Positions 52,419 to 61,258 of a DNA stretch of 64,000 bases are shown here, in pieces. The DNA comes from Stenotrophomonas sp. UBA7346 (lineage in GTDB: Bacteria > Pseudomonadota > Gammaproteobacteria > Xanthomonadales > Xanthomonadaceae). The stretch's first letter is position 1. Every line of letters begins with the position of its first letter. The notes under the pieces are model-generated. The model was given only the letters and a program-made list of their open reading frames with translations. It made no database searches and was not told where the DNA came from. Position numbers and translations under genes: made by a program. The stretch is from contig DKPB01000060.1 of NCBI GenBank assembly GCA_002471015.1, positions 13,852-77,851 on the forward strand, read 5' to 3'.

Positions 52419-55358
52419 TCAAAGATCCAGGTTGGCCCGGATGCTCAATCCATAACGACGATCATTGACGTACCAGCCGTTGGGACGGCTGCTGCTGCCG
52501 TAGTAATCCGAGCGCACCTCGTCCAGCAGGTTGGTGCCATCCAGGGTCACCGACCATATCTTGTTGAGGTTGATGCGCAGCGAGGCATCCAGCTGGCCGG
52601 TGGCGTCGTGGTACTGCGGCACGTGGCCGGCGTTCGGCGGCCGCGTGGTGACCAGCCAGGTATCACGCCAGTTGTAGGCGGCACGGAACGACACACGTTC
52701 CTTTTCGTACATCAGCACCACGTTGTAGCTCTTCTTGGACAGGCCTTCCAACGGCAGGTAGGAAATCTCGATGCCGTCGGTGCTGGCGGCATCCGGTGCC
52801 GGCGCCTTGCTGTCCACGTAGGTGTAGTTGGCCTCGAAGCCCAGGCCGTCCAGCGCGCCCGGCAGGAAGGTGAAGAACTGGCGGTAACCAACTTCGAAGC
52901 CCTTGATCTTGCCATCCTGACCATTGGCGCGGGTCTGCAGCTGGAACTCGCGCACGCACTCCATGCTCACGCATGGACGGGTCTCACCAGTGGTGGAACC
53001 TTCCAGCGGCATGTCGAAGTTCGGATCGAAGTAGTTGGCGGCGATCGTGTCGTAGTAGTAGAAGCCGTCAACCTGCTTGTAGAACGCGGTGCCGTAGATC
53101 ATCGAGCCCAGGCCGAAGTACCACTCCAGCGAGGTATCGAACTGGTTGGAATACATCGGGTCCAGGTTCGGATTACCGCGGCTGGCGTAGGAGACGCCAC
53201 CGGTGTTGAAGTCGAAGAACGTGTCGTTGAGATAGACGTAGGGGTCCATCAGGTTGAAGTCCGGGCGCGACATCGCCCGCGAGGCAGCCACGCGCCACTG
53301 CAGGTTGTCGGTCAGGAACATGCGGAAGTTCAGGCTCGGCAGCACGTCCGTGTAGGAGTGCTTGGCGTTGACCTGGTTGGTGTCATTGGTGGCCGAATTC
53401 TGCGCCAGCTCATAACCGTTGACCGTGGTTTCGGTGCGCACGACGCGCGCGCCGACATTGACGTCCCACGGGAAGCGCGCCGAGTCGTTGCCCAGGCGCA
53501 GCATCGCGTATGCGGCGTAGGTCTTCTCGGTGTACTCGCGGATGTCGGTGATCGGGTTGTAGGCGATCGGCTCGTGGCCGAACATGCGCACGGTGTTCTC
53601 GTAGTCGGCGACCATCTCGTCGCAGGCAACGTAGCCGGTCGGCAGCCCGCTGTTGCCACGGAAGTGGTCACTGAACGGGAACAACCGGTAGCAGGCATCG
53701 GGATAGTCGCCGAACGGCGCCGGGGTGAAGCTGCCCCAGGCATTGTCGGTACCGGCCGGTGCGATCTTCTGCCAGTTCCAGCCCGAGCTGCGGGTGATGG
53801 CGCTGCGGTCGGTGTAACGCACGCCCATGCGCAGGTCGTTGAGCAGGTCGCTGTCGAGGAAATCCCAGCGCAGGTCGGCGCGCCAGGAGAACTGGTCGGC
53901 GTCGTTGTTGTCACGCTTGTCCAGGTGCGAGTACCAGCCACCGTAGTTGCTGATGTCACTCATGTAGCCATTGATCGGCTGGCCGGTCTCGCGGTCCAGG
54001 ACGGTCACCGACGGATAGCGGCCACTCATGTCCACGCGCACCGGCGGCACGCCGTACAGGCCGGACCAGCCACGCCAGTCATCCGGATCCACCTGGCCGG
54101 CGAGCAGGTCCACCCAGTAGTTGACGCTCTCGGTGGTGGCATCGATGTACTGGAAGTCGGTGGACAGGTGCAGGTTGTCATTGACCTGCCACTTGCCGCC
54201 CAGCGCATAGTCGGTGGTCACCGAGTTGCGCCAGTCCATGCGCGCGGTGGTGGTGATCAGCGCATTGTTGAAGGTGCCGTACTGGAACTCGCCGTTGCCG
54301 TCGAAGCCGAACGGGTCGTTGAACGCTTCATAGCCCGGGATGCTCGGCGAAACGAAGCCCCAGCCGTTGTTGGACCAGTTCACCAGGTCCTGGGTGTTGT
54401 TGTTGAGGTTGCCCACGCGCACGCTGTATTCGCGGTTGCGGAACTTGTAATCCGAACGCAGCACGGTGCCGTAGATCTCGACGTCGTCGTTCGGCTTCCA
54501 CTGCAGCGCCACGTACTGGCCGTCACGCTCACGGTCACCGAAGTGGCTGTACATGCCGACTTCGCTGGGAATGACAACGCTCTGGCCTTCGTAGCCGGGC
54601 ACATCGTCATAGGACAGGTAGCTGCCCATGTTGATGCGGTCTTCGCGGTACTGGCCTTCCTGGTGGGCAACGTTGAACAGCACGCCGAATTCACCGGCGT
54701 CGGTGTTCCAGCGGTTGGAGAACAGGATGGATGCCGAGGGCTGCAGCGAGTCGCGCAGGTCCCACTTGTTGAGAGTAAAGCTGCCGGAGACCTTCATGCC
54801 GTCCTGGTCGAAGGGCATGCGCGTGCGCAGGTTGACCAGGCCACCGAGGCCGCCTTCGATCATCTCCGCGCTGGGGTTCTTGTAGACGTCCACGCCACCG
54901 AGCAGTTCGGCTGGCACGTCTTCCCAGCTCAATGCACGGCCGGCGTTGGCGGTGAAGATATCGCGGCCGTTGAGCTCGCTGCGCACCTGGGTGAGGCCGC
55001 GCACCATGATGCCGCTGCCTTCGCCCTTGTTGCGGGTGATCTGCACGCCGGTGATGCGCTGCAGTGCCTCGGCAACGTTGTTGTCGGGCAGCTTGCCGAT
55101 GTCCTCGGCCACGATCGAATCAACGATCTGGTCGGACTGTTCCTTGATGATCTGGGCCTTGGTCAGGCTGCCGCGGGTACCGGTGACTTCGACCGTGTCC
55201 AGGTCGGTGGCCTTCGGAGTGGTGGTGGCATCCTGTGCTTGAGCGGCGGCCGACAGCAGCAGCGCCACGCTCAGCGCAAGGACAGTGGGGTGCAGACCAG
55301 TACCGGCGCGGCGACGCGCGCTATTGGCCACCGAATGGCGGCGCTGGAACGTTGACAT
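52419..55358 (-). CDS. TonB-dependent receptor for xyloglucan oligosaccharides
   Basis: The 979-residue outer-membrane importer has a signal peptide (LALSVALLLSAAAQAQ). A TonB box-like DTVEVTG lies near residue 57. The plug domain has IVAEDIGKLPDNNVAEALQRITGVQI and MVRGL, and a 22-strand barrel ends in the terminal aromatic-type signature (YGLSIRANLDL). It belongs to the carbohydrate-uptake (CUT-type) receptors common in Xanthomonadaceae. It is the first gene of the operon, with GGGAGG before the ATG. A longer frame to 55748 is not used because the signal peptide starts at 55358. The substrate is inferred from the operon. Confidence 0.93.
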   Translation of the reverse strand: MSTFQRRHSVANSARRRAGTGLHPTVLALSVALLLSAAAQAQDATTTPKATDLDTVEVTGTRGSLTKAQIIKEQSDQIVDSIVAEDIGKLPDNNVAEALQRITGVQITRNKGEGSGIMVRGLTQVRSELNGRDIFTANAGRALSWEDVPAELLGGVDVYKNPSAEMIEGGLGGLVNLRTRMPFDQDGMKVSGSFTLNKWDLRDSLQPSASILFSNRWNTDAGEFGVLFNVAHQEGQYREDRINMGSYLSYDDVPGYEGQSVVIPSEVGMYSHFGDRERDGQYVALQWKPNDDVEIYGTVLRSDYKFRNREYSVRVGNLNNNTQDLVNWSNNGWGFVSPSIPGYEAFNDPFGFDGNGEFQYGTFNNALITTTARMDWRNSVTTDYALGGKWQVNDNLHLSTDFQYIDATTESVNYWVDLLAGQVDPDDWRGWSGLYGVPPVRVDMSGRYPSVTVLDRETGQPINGYMSDISNYGGWYSHLDKRDNNDADQFSWRADLRWDFLDSDLLNDLRMGVRYTDRSAITRSSGWNWQKIAPAGTDNAWGSFTPAPFGDYPDACYRLFPFSDHFRGNSGLPTGYVACDEMVADYENTVRMFGHEPIAYNPITDIREYTEKTYAAYAMLRLGNDSARFPWDVNVGARVVRTETTVNGYELAQNSATNDTNQVNAKHSYTDVLPSLNFRMFLTDNLQWRVAASRAMSRPDFNLMDPYVYLNDTFFDFNTGGVSYASRGNPNLDPMYSNQFDTSLEWYFGLGSMIYGTAFYKQVDGFYYYDTIAANYFDPNFDMPLEGSTTGETRPCVSMECVREFQLQTRANGQDGKIKGFEVGYRQFFTFLPGALDGLGFEANYTYVDSKAPAPDAASTDGIEISYLPLEGLSKKSYNVVLMYEKERVSFRAAYNWRDTWLVTTRPPNAGHVPQYHDATGQLDASLRINLNKIWSVTLDGTNLLDEVRSDYYGSSSRPNGWYVNDRRYGLSIRANLDL

Positions 55359-55662
55359 GAGTGTTCCCTCCCAGGACACATGGCGACGATTGAGTTGTCC
55401 CAGCACCGACGTCGTTGCGCCTTTGGCACCAGGTGAAGCAGGTTGAAAACCGCGTACCAAAGCACCCAGCCACAACCGGGCACTCGACTTACCGCACTCC
55501 ACATCCTTTGCCGATGGAGCCGCATGCCCCCCTTGGCGCACGCAGGCCATGGCCCTGATACCGGTGACCAATGACAGCCACGGCGGCGAGCATAGGCGGG
55601 GGTACTCATTCCCGACCAATGAAAAAATGCGCAGGATGTATATCGGAAGCGAATACCCCGCT
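55359..55662. promoter_or_regulatory. Promoter region of the xyloglucan operon
   Basis: This 304-bp non-coding stretch lies between the LysR gene and the receptor gene and must hold the main operon promoter. Near its far end, GTATATCG (55638-55645), GAA, then GCGAATAC (55649-55656) resembles the palindrome found upstream of the LysR gene and galactose operon. No TGGTAGCGCT-type XylR box was found by eye. Confidence 0.45.
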
Positions 55663-56616
55663 TCAGCCGGCCGGCGGGTACAACCTCCGCGCGGTCTGCC
55701 GCAGGGCCTCCAGCACGCGCTCGGCACCGGGCGACAACAGTTGGTCACGGCGGCGGATGATGCCGAAAAACTCCATGCGCACGTCGAGCGCGATAGGCAG
55801 CACCAGCATCTGCCCGGTCTGCAGGTAGGGCGCCACCGACTCGGCCGGCAAGGCGGTCAGCAGGTCGCTGTGGCGCAGCAGGTGGATGGTGACCGGCAGC
55901 GAGGTGGTCTCGACGATGTTCTGCGGCGGCACCAGGCCATGCTCCAGGAACACCGCGTCCAGCCGTGAGCGCAGCACGCTGCCGTCCGGCGGCATGATCC
56001 AGCCGTGCTCGACCAGGTCGCCGTAGCTGACCCGGCTGCGCCCGGCCAGCGGATGCCCCGCACGCACGATCACCGAATGCGGCTCGTCGGCCAACGGTTC
56101 GAACTCCAGCTCGCTGCTGCCCTCGGCGCCCATGATGCGGCCGACCACGATGTCCAACTGGCCATCGAGCAGCTTGGCCACCAGCGGGCGGCTGTAGTCC
56201 ATCTCGATCCGGATCAGGATGTCGGGGAAGTCGCGCTTGAGCGCGGCCACCGCCTGCGGCACCAGGTTGGTGCCGGGGTTGACCACGGTGCCAATGGCTG
56301 CCTGGCCGGTGCGGCCACTGCGCAGCGCGGCGATCTCGTCCTGGGCGCGGCCGATCTCCGACAGCGCCGAGCGCGCACGGCGGATAAGGACCTGCCCGTA
56401 CCAGGTCGGCTCCACTCCGCGCGCGTGCCGCTCGAACAAGGGCACGCCCAGCAGGTCCTCCATTTCCGCCAACAGCTTGGACGCGGCCGGCTGGGTCATG
56501 TTGGCGGCCTCGGCCGCGCGCAGCACCGAGCGCTGCTCGTACAGGTGCAGCAGCAGCAACAGGTGGCGGGTCTTCAAACGGCTGGCATTGAACCAGCCGG
56601 TGGTGGGTTGAACCAT
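55663..56616 (-). CDS. LysR-family transcriptional regulator
   Basis: The 317-residue regulator has an N-terminal winged helix-turn-helix (RHLLLLLHLYEQRSVLRAAEAANMTQPAASKLLAEMEDLLG) at about 17-60. A type-2 periplasmic-binding-protein-like effector domain runs from about 95 to 300. It diverges from the galactose operon across a 251-bp region with two palindromes, the usual place for a LysR target, and lies upstream of the xyloglucan operon on the same strand. It therefore most likely controls galactose breakdown and may also touch the xyloglucan operon. The effector is not known. Confidence 0.92.
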   Translation of the reverse strand: MVQPTTGWFNASRLKTRHLLLLLHLYEQRSVLRAAEAANMTQPAASKLLAEMEDLLGVPLFERHARGVEPTWYGQVLIRRARSALSEIGRAQDEIAALRSGRTGQAAIGTVVNPGTNLVPQAVAALKRDFPDILIRIEMDYSRPLVAKLLDGQLDIVVGRIMGAEGSSELEFEPLADEPHSVIVRAGHPLAGRSRVSYGDLVEHGWIMPPDGSVLRSRLDAVFLEHGLVPPQNIVETTSLPVTIHLLRHSDLLTALPAESVAPYLQTGQMLVLPIALDVRMEFFGIIRRRDQLLSPGAERVLEALRQTARRLYPPAG

Positions 56617-56643
56617 GCGTGCCGATCCCCTCGGCTGAGTAGC

Positions 56644-56686
56644 TATTCGCCCAGCGAATACATTACGACAAAAATTTCATTTGTCG
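56644..56686. promoter_or_regulatory. Candidate LysR operator in the divergent region
   Basis: TATTCGC-CCA-GCGAATA (56644-56660) is a perfect 17-bp palindrome of the T-N11-A kind bound by LysR proteins. A second palindrome, CGACAAA (56666-56672) and TTTGTCG (56680-56686), lies 5 bp further. Both sit 28-70 bp from the LysR start codon. Confidence 0.6.
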
Positions 56687-56867
56687 CGCATAGGTTCTCA
56701 CGCAAGGCTATGCCACGCTTCCGTCACCGCCCCTGCTGCCCCCCGGCTGCAGGGCCGGCAACGACAGAACGCCAACGGGAGAACGGGATGAGGGCAGCAT
56801 TGCCAGCCGGCGCCAACCGCGCAGGCCGGGACACACGCGGCAACACCAGACTGGCGGGAGGCCGCCG

Positions 56868-57602
56868 ATGAGCGGTCGCCTGGCCGGCAAGCTGGCCGTG
56901 GTCACCGGTGCCGCCAGCGGCATAGGCGCCGCCATTGCCCGGCTGTTTACCCGCGAAGGGGCGCAGGTGGTGGGCATCGACCTGCACCCGGCCAGCATCG
57001 ACGGCGTCGAACTGCTGCAGGGTGACATCACCGACGGCCCGGCGATGCAGGCGGCCATCGACGGCATCCTGGCCCGCCACGGCCGCATCGACGTGCTGGT
57101 TAACAATGCCGGTGCCGATGTGTTTTCCGACCCCCTGCAACTGCAGGACGAGCAGTGGCAGCGCTGCTTCGCGCTGAACCTGGACGGCGCCTGGCGGCTG
57201 TGCCGCGCGGTGCTGCCAGGCATGGTGGCGCAGCAGGCCGGCGCCATCGTCAACATCGCCTCGGTGCACGGGCACAAGATCATCCCCGGCGCATTCCCCT
57301 ACCCGGTGGCCAAGCATGCCTTGATCGGCATGACCCGCTCGCTGGGCATTGAATACGCCGCGCAAGGCATCCGCGTGAACTCGATCTCGCCCGGGCTGAT
57401 CCTGGTGCCGCGCATCGAGGCCTGGTTCGAGCGCGAGCCCGGTGCCCGTGAGCGCCAGACCGCCCTGCTGCCCCCCCGCCGCATCGGTACGCCGGAAGAA
57501 GTGGCCTATACCGCCCTGTTCCTGGCCAGCGACGAAGCGCGCTTCATCAACGCCGCCGACATCCTGATCGATGGCGGCCGCTCACAGGTGTACCACGACT
57601 GA
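56868..57602 (+). CDS. SDR-family dehydrogenase, probable D-galactose 1-dehydrogenase
   Basis: The 244-residue short-chain dehydrogenase has TGAASGIG at 13-20, an acidic strand end (VVGIDLHP) that favours NAD, and NNAG. The catalytic Ser lies in NIASVHGH and the YxxxK in FPYPVAKHAL. Its place as the first gene of an operon for lactonase, galactonate dehydratase, kinase and aldolase suggests it oxidises D-galactose to galactono-lactone. GGGAGG precedes the ATG. Substrate choice is inferred from context; related SDRs act on fucose or arabinose. Confidence 0.85.
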   Translation: MSGRLAGKLAVVTGAASGIGAAIARLFTREGAQVVGIDLHPASIDGVELLQGDITDGPAMQAAIDGILARHGRIDVLVNNAGADVFSDPLQLQDEQWQRCFALNLDGAWRLCRAVLPGMVAQQAGAIVNIASVHGHKIIPGAFPYPVAKHALIGMTRSLGIEYAAQGIRVNSISPGLILVPRIEAWFEREPGARERQTALLPPRRIGTPEEVAYTALFLASDEARFINAADILIDGGRSQVYHD

Positions 57603-57603
57603 C

Positions 57604-58221
57604 ATGACTACCCTGCCCTTCCAGTTGCCCTTGATCGCCATTCTGCGCGGCATCACCCCTGCCGAGGTGGACGCGCACGTGGATGCGCTGGTCGAGGAAG
57701 GTTTCGATGCCATCGAAATCCCGACCAACTCGCCGGACTGGGAGCAGAGTGTGCAACGCAGCGTGCGCCGCCACGGCCAGCACGCCTGCATCGGCGCCGG
57801 CACGGTGGTGCAGCCGGCGCATATTGATGCGCTGCTGCGCAGCGGTGGGCGCTTGATGGTCACCCCCAATACCGACCCGCAGCTGATCCAGCGTGCAGTC
57901 GCCGAAGGGCTGCTGGTGGCAGCCGGTTTCGCCACCGCCAGTGAAGCATTCCAGGCACTGCGCGCAGGTGCGCAGCTGCTCAAGCTGTTCCCTGCCTCCA
58001 TCCACGGCCCGGCGCTGGTGCGCGCCCTGCGCAGCGTGCTGCCGCCCGTTCCTCTTTTCGCCGTCGGTGGCGTCTCCCCCACCACCCTGGCCAGCTATCT
58101 TTCCGCTGGTTGTCAGGGTGCGGGCACCGGCGGTGACCTTTATCAACCCGGCCAGTCGGTGCAGACCACGCGCGAGCACGCGCGTGCCTTCCGCCAGGCC
58201 TATCTGGACTACTCGGCATGA
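57604..58221 (+). CDS. dgoA: 2-dehydro-3-deoxy-6-phosphogalactonate aldolase
   Basis: The 205-residue class I aldolase splits KDPGal into pyruvate and glyceraldehyde 3-phosphate. Motifs: LIAILRGITPAEVDAH, FDAIEIPTNSP with the catalytic Glu, CIGAGTVVQPAHIDAL, and the Schiff-base lysine in AQLLKLFPAS. GGVSPTTLASYLSAGCQGAGTG forms the phosphate site. The ATG at 57604 begins one base after the dehydrogenase stop; in-frame codons upstream lie inside that gene. It ends overlapping the dehydratase start (ATGA). Confidence 0.92.
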   Translation: MTTLPFQLPLIAILRGITPAEVDAHVDALVEEGFDAIEIPTNSPDWEQSVQRSVRRHGQHACIGAGTVVQPAHIDALLRSGGRLMVTPNTDPQLIQRAVAEGLLVAAGFATASEAFQALRAGAQLLKLFPASIHGPALVRALRSVLPPVPLFAVGGVSPTTLASYLSAGCQGAGTGGDLYQPGQSVQTTREHARAFRQAYLDYSA

Positions 58222-59369
58222 AGATCGTGCGTCTGACCACCTACCAGGCCGCGCCGCGCTGGTTGTTCCTCAAGATCGAGACCGACGAGGGCATCAGCGG
58301 CTGGGGCGAACCGGTGATCGAGGGCCGCGCCGCCACCGTGGAAGCGGCCGTGCATGAGCTGGGCGACTACTTGATCGGCAAGGACCCGGCCCGCATCAAC
58401 GACCTGTGGCAGGTGCTGTACCGCGGTGGTTTCTACCGTGGCGGTGCGATCCTGATGAGCGCCATCGCCGGCATCGACCAGGCGTTGTGGGACATCAAGG
58501 GCAAGGCCCTGGGCGTTCCGGTCTACCAGCTGCTCGGCGGCCTGGTGCGTGACCGCATGAAGACCTACCGCTGGGTAGGCGGCGACCGCCCCGCCGACAT
58601 CGTGGCGCAGATGCGTCACTACCAGGGCCTGGGTTACGACACCTTCAAGTTCAACGGCACCGAAGAGCTGAAGCTGATCGACAGCCCACGCGCCGTCGAT
58701 GCGGCCATCGAAAAGGTCGCCACCATCCGCGAAGCGCTGGGCAACACGGTCGACTTCGGCATCGATTTCCACGGCCGGGTCAGCGCACCGATGGCACGCG
58801 TGCTGCTGAAGGAGCTGGCGCCCTACCGCCCCTTGTTCGTCGAGGAACCGGTGCTGCCGGAGCAATGGGAGTATTACCGCCCGCTGTCGGAGATCAGCAG
58901 CATTCCGCTGGCCGCGGGCGAACGCATGTATTCGCGTACCGAGTTCAAGCCGGTGCTGGCCGCCGGTGGCCTGTCCATCCTGCAGCCGGACCTGTCGCAT
59001 GCCGGCGGCATCAGCGAGTGCCACAAGATCGCCGCCATGGCCGAAGCCCATGATGTGGCACTGGCCCCGCACTGCCCGCTGGGCCCGGTGGCGCTGGCTG
59101 CGTGCCTGCAGGTGGATTTTGTCGCCCACAACGCGGTGCTGCAGGAGCAGAGCATCGGCATCCACTACAACGAGGGTGCCGACCTGCTGGATTACGTGAT
59201 CAACAAGGACGATTTCGCCTGCGATGCACAGGGCTGCATCGCAGCCCTGCCCAAACCCGGCCTGGGCGTGGAGATAGACGAGGCGCGCCTGGTCGAAGCC
59301 AGCAGGCAACCGCCGCGCTGGCGCAACCCTCTGTGGCGCCACAGCGACGGCAGCGTTGCCGAATGGTGA
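58218..59369 (+). CDS. dgoD: D-galactonate dehydratase
   Basis: The 383-residue enolase-superfamily enzyme makes 2-dehydro-3-deoxygalactonate. The metal ligands lie in VDFGIDFHGR (Asp, with the general-acid histidine two residues later), FVEEP (Glu) and AAGERMYSR (Glu). The catalytic histidine is in LAPHCPLGPVALAA. The length fits DgoD (382 in E. coli). It overlaps dgoA by 4 bp. Confidence 0.95.
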   Translation: MKIVRLTTYQAAPRWLFLKIETDEGISGWGEPVIEGRAATVEAAVHELGDYLIGKDPARINDLWQVLYRGGFYRGGAILMSAIAGIDQALWDIKGKALGVPVYQLLGGLVRDRMKTYRWVGGDRPADIVAQMRHYQGLGYDTFKFNGTEELKLIDSPRAVDAAIEKVATIREALGNTVDFGIDFHGRVSAPMARVLLKELAPYRPLFVEEPVLPEQWEYYRPLSEISSIPLAAGERMYSRTEFKPVLAAGGLSILQPDLSHAGGISECHKIAAMAEAHDVALAPHCPLGPVALAACLQVDFVAHNAVLQEQSIGIHYNEGADLLDYVINKDDFACDAQGCIAALPKPGLGVEIDEARLVEASRQPPRWRNPLWRHSDGSVAEW

Positions 59370-59380
59370 GTGCGGCCAAC

Positions 59381-60289
59381 ATGGAAGTGGACGTAACGAC
59401 AAGCACCGCGCAGTTGCTGGTGGACAGCCGCTGCAGCCTGGGTGAAGGCATCCTGTGGTGTGATCGCCGCAACGTGCTGTACTGGACGGACATCCTTGCC
59501 GGCCACCTGTGGCGCCACGACCTGGACAGCAACCGCAGCCGGTATTGGCAGCTGCCCGCGGCGCTGGGCTGCCTTGCCCTGGCCACCGACGGCCGCCTGC
59601 TGTTGGGTCTGGCCAAGGGCCTGTATGCCGCCGACCCCGAGGCCGCGCTGCAGCAGGATGAACTGCCGCTGCAGCTGCTGTGCCCGGTGGAAACCGACGA
59701 CGCGCATACCCGCATCAACGACGGCCGCGTCGATCGCCATGGCAACTTCGTGTTCGGCACCAAAAGCGAGCATGCCGACGGCCGCCGTGCCGGCCGCTAT
59801 TACCAGTGGAGTGCAGCCCACGGCCTGCGTCCGCTGCCCCTGCCCTCGGCCGCCATTCCCAATGCCATCTGCTTCAGTCCGCAGGGCGAGCGCATCTACT
59901 TCTGTGATTCACCCGATGGCCGCCTGTTGAGTGCGCCCTACAGTGCCGCCAATGCCCACACCGGGCAGGTGGAGGTATTTGCGACGCTGGCCGAACCGGG
60001 CATCGAACCCGATGGTGCGGTGGTCGATGACGATGGCCATCTCTGGAATGCGCACTGGGGCGCCGGTCGGGTCATGCGTTACACCGACAACGGCGACGTC
60101 GTGGCGCAGGTGCTGCTGCCTGCCCGCCATGCCTCGTGCTGCGTGCTGGGCCGCGATGCGTTGTACATCACCAGCGCCCGCATCGGCCTGGACGACGCCG
60201 CGCTGGCACAGCAGCCCCTTGCCGGCGCTGTTTTCAAACTGCCTTTGCGCGGCGTGAGTGCGCGGGTTGACCGGGTGCAGCTGCCATGA
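59381..60289 (+). CDS. SMP-30/gluconolaconase-family sugar lactonase
   Basis: The 302-residue six-bladed propeller hydrolyses a sugar lactone, here most likely galactono-lactone. Metal-ligand motifs are RCSLGEGILW (Glu), RINDGRVDRHGNFVFGT (Asn), AIPNAICFSP (Asn) and EPDGAVVDDDGHLW (Asp). The ATG at 59381 is used, with GGTGAG about 10 nt upstream. In-frame starts at 59363 (ATG) and 59366 (GTG, GTGA overlap with dgoD) are also possible. The stop overlaps the kinase start (ATGA). Confidence 0.9.
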   Translation: MEVDVTTSTAQLLVDSRCSLGEGILWCDRRNVLYWTDILAGHLWRHDLDSNRSRYWQLPAALGCLALATDGRLLLGLAKGLYAADPEAALQQDELPLQLLCPVETDDAHTRINDGRVDRHGNFVFGTKSEHADGRRAGRYYQWSAAHGLRPLPLPSAAIPNAICFSPQGERIYFCDSPDGRLLSAPYSAANAHTGQVEVFATLAEPGIEPDGAVVDDDGHLWNAHWGAGRVMRYTDNGDVVAQVLLPARHASCCVLGRDALYITSARIGLDDAALAQQPLAGAVFKLPLRGVSARVDRVQLP

Positions 60290-61179
60290 TCGCCGTCGAC
60301 TGGGGCACCAGCAGCCTGCGCCTGTACCGGCTGGATGCCGAAGGGCATGTCTATGAGCGGCGCCGCAGCGAGCAGGGCCTGCAGGCCAGCGCCGGCCAGT
60401 TCGAAGCAGTATTGGCGCAGGAGATCGCAGGCTGGGACGATGCACTGATCCTGCTGTCCGGCATGGTGGGCAGCCGCGGTGGCTGGCGCGAAGTGCCCTA
60501 CCTGCCCTGCCCCACCGGCATCGACGAACTTGCCGGCGCACTGGTGCCCCTGCAGGCCCCCACGCTGGCCGAGCGCACGCTGTGGATCGTGCCGGGCATC
60601 AGCGACACCGGTAACGACGCCGTGCCCGATGTGATGCGCGGTGAGGAAACACAGCTCGCCGCCCTGCTGGCGGTGCTGCCGCGCGGCAACCACGTGGTGT
60701 GCCTGCCCGGTACGCACAGCAAGTGGGTGGCCATTGCCAACGGCCGCATCCAGCGCCTGAGCACGGCGATGACCGGCGAACTGTATGCCGTGCTGCGCAA
60801 CCACAGCCTGCTCGGCAAACTGATGCCTGCCGATGACAGCCGCTTCGACGCCTGGGCCTTCGAGACCGGCCTCAAGCGCAGCCGCCAAGGTGGCGGCCTG
60901 CTGCACCATCTGTTTGGTGTGCGCACGCTGGGGCTGTTCAACCAGATGGAAGGCAGCGCGCTGCCGTCGTATCTGTCGGGCCTGTTGATCGGTCACGAGA
61001 TCCTGGCCAGCGGCGTACTCGAGCACACCCCGCGCCTGTCGCAGGTGCATCTGATCGGCAACGACCGCCTGCTGGCCTTGTATGCGCAGGCATTGACCGC
61101 CTGGGGCGTGGGCGTGCAACGCCACCCCGAGGACCTGGCCGCGCGCGGCATGCACGCGCTGTGGCAGCACCGCGCATAG
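60286..61179 (+). CDS. dgoK: 2-dehydro-3-deoxygalactonokinase
   Basis: The 297-residue ASKHA-fold kinase phosphorylates KDGal to KDPGal. The N-terminal phosphate motif is IAVDWGTSSLRLYRLD. LSGMVGSRGGWREVPYLPCP is a family hallmark, and VCLPGTHSKWVAIANGRI and TAMTGELYAVLRNHSLLG follow. HLIGNDRLLALYAQAL ends the nucleotide site. It overlaps the lactonase gene by 4 bp and completes the oxidative galactose pathway. Confidence 0.94.
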   Translation: MIAVDWGTSSLRLYRLDAEGHVYERRRSEQGLQASAGQFEAVLAQEIAGWDDALILLSGMVGSRGGWREVPYLPCPTGIDELAGALVPLQAPTLAERTLWIVPGISDTGNDAVPDVMRGEETQLAALLAVLPRGNHVVCLPGTHSKWVAIANGRIQRLSTAMTGELYAVLRNHSLLGKLMPADDSRFDAWAFETGLKRSRQGGGLLHHLFGVRTLGLFNQMEGSALPSYLSGLLIGHEILASGVLEHTPRLSQVHLIGNDRLLALYAQALTAWGVGVQRHPEDLAARGMHALWQHRA

Positions 61180-61258
61180 CCTTCCCACCATGGCAGCGGG
61201 CCCGTGCCGGGAGCTGGCGGACCCGCATCCCCTTGCCCGCAAGAACAAGGAGCACTGC

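Noticed and set aside
52608..55355. A 915-codon plus-strand ORF opposite the TonB receptor, and similar long ORFs opposite other large genes (for example 13387-15783, 28918-31515, 33882-36833, 41029-43557, 43994-46540, 49795-52455)
   Set aside because: They mirror highly GC-biased real genes frame for frame, have low-complexity Arg/Ala/Gly/His-rich translations, and show no recognisable domains or ribosome-binding sites. The genes on the other strand have clear motifs.
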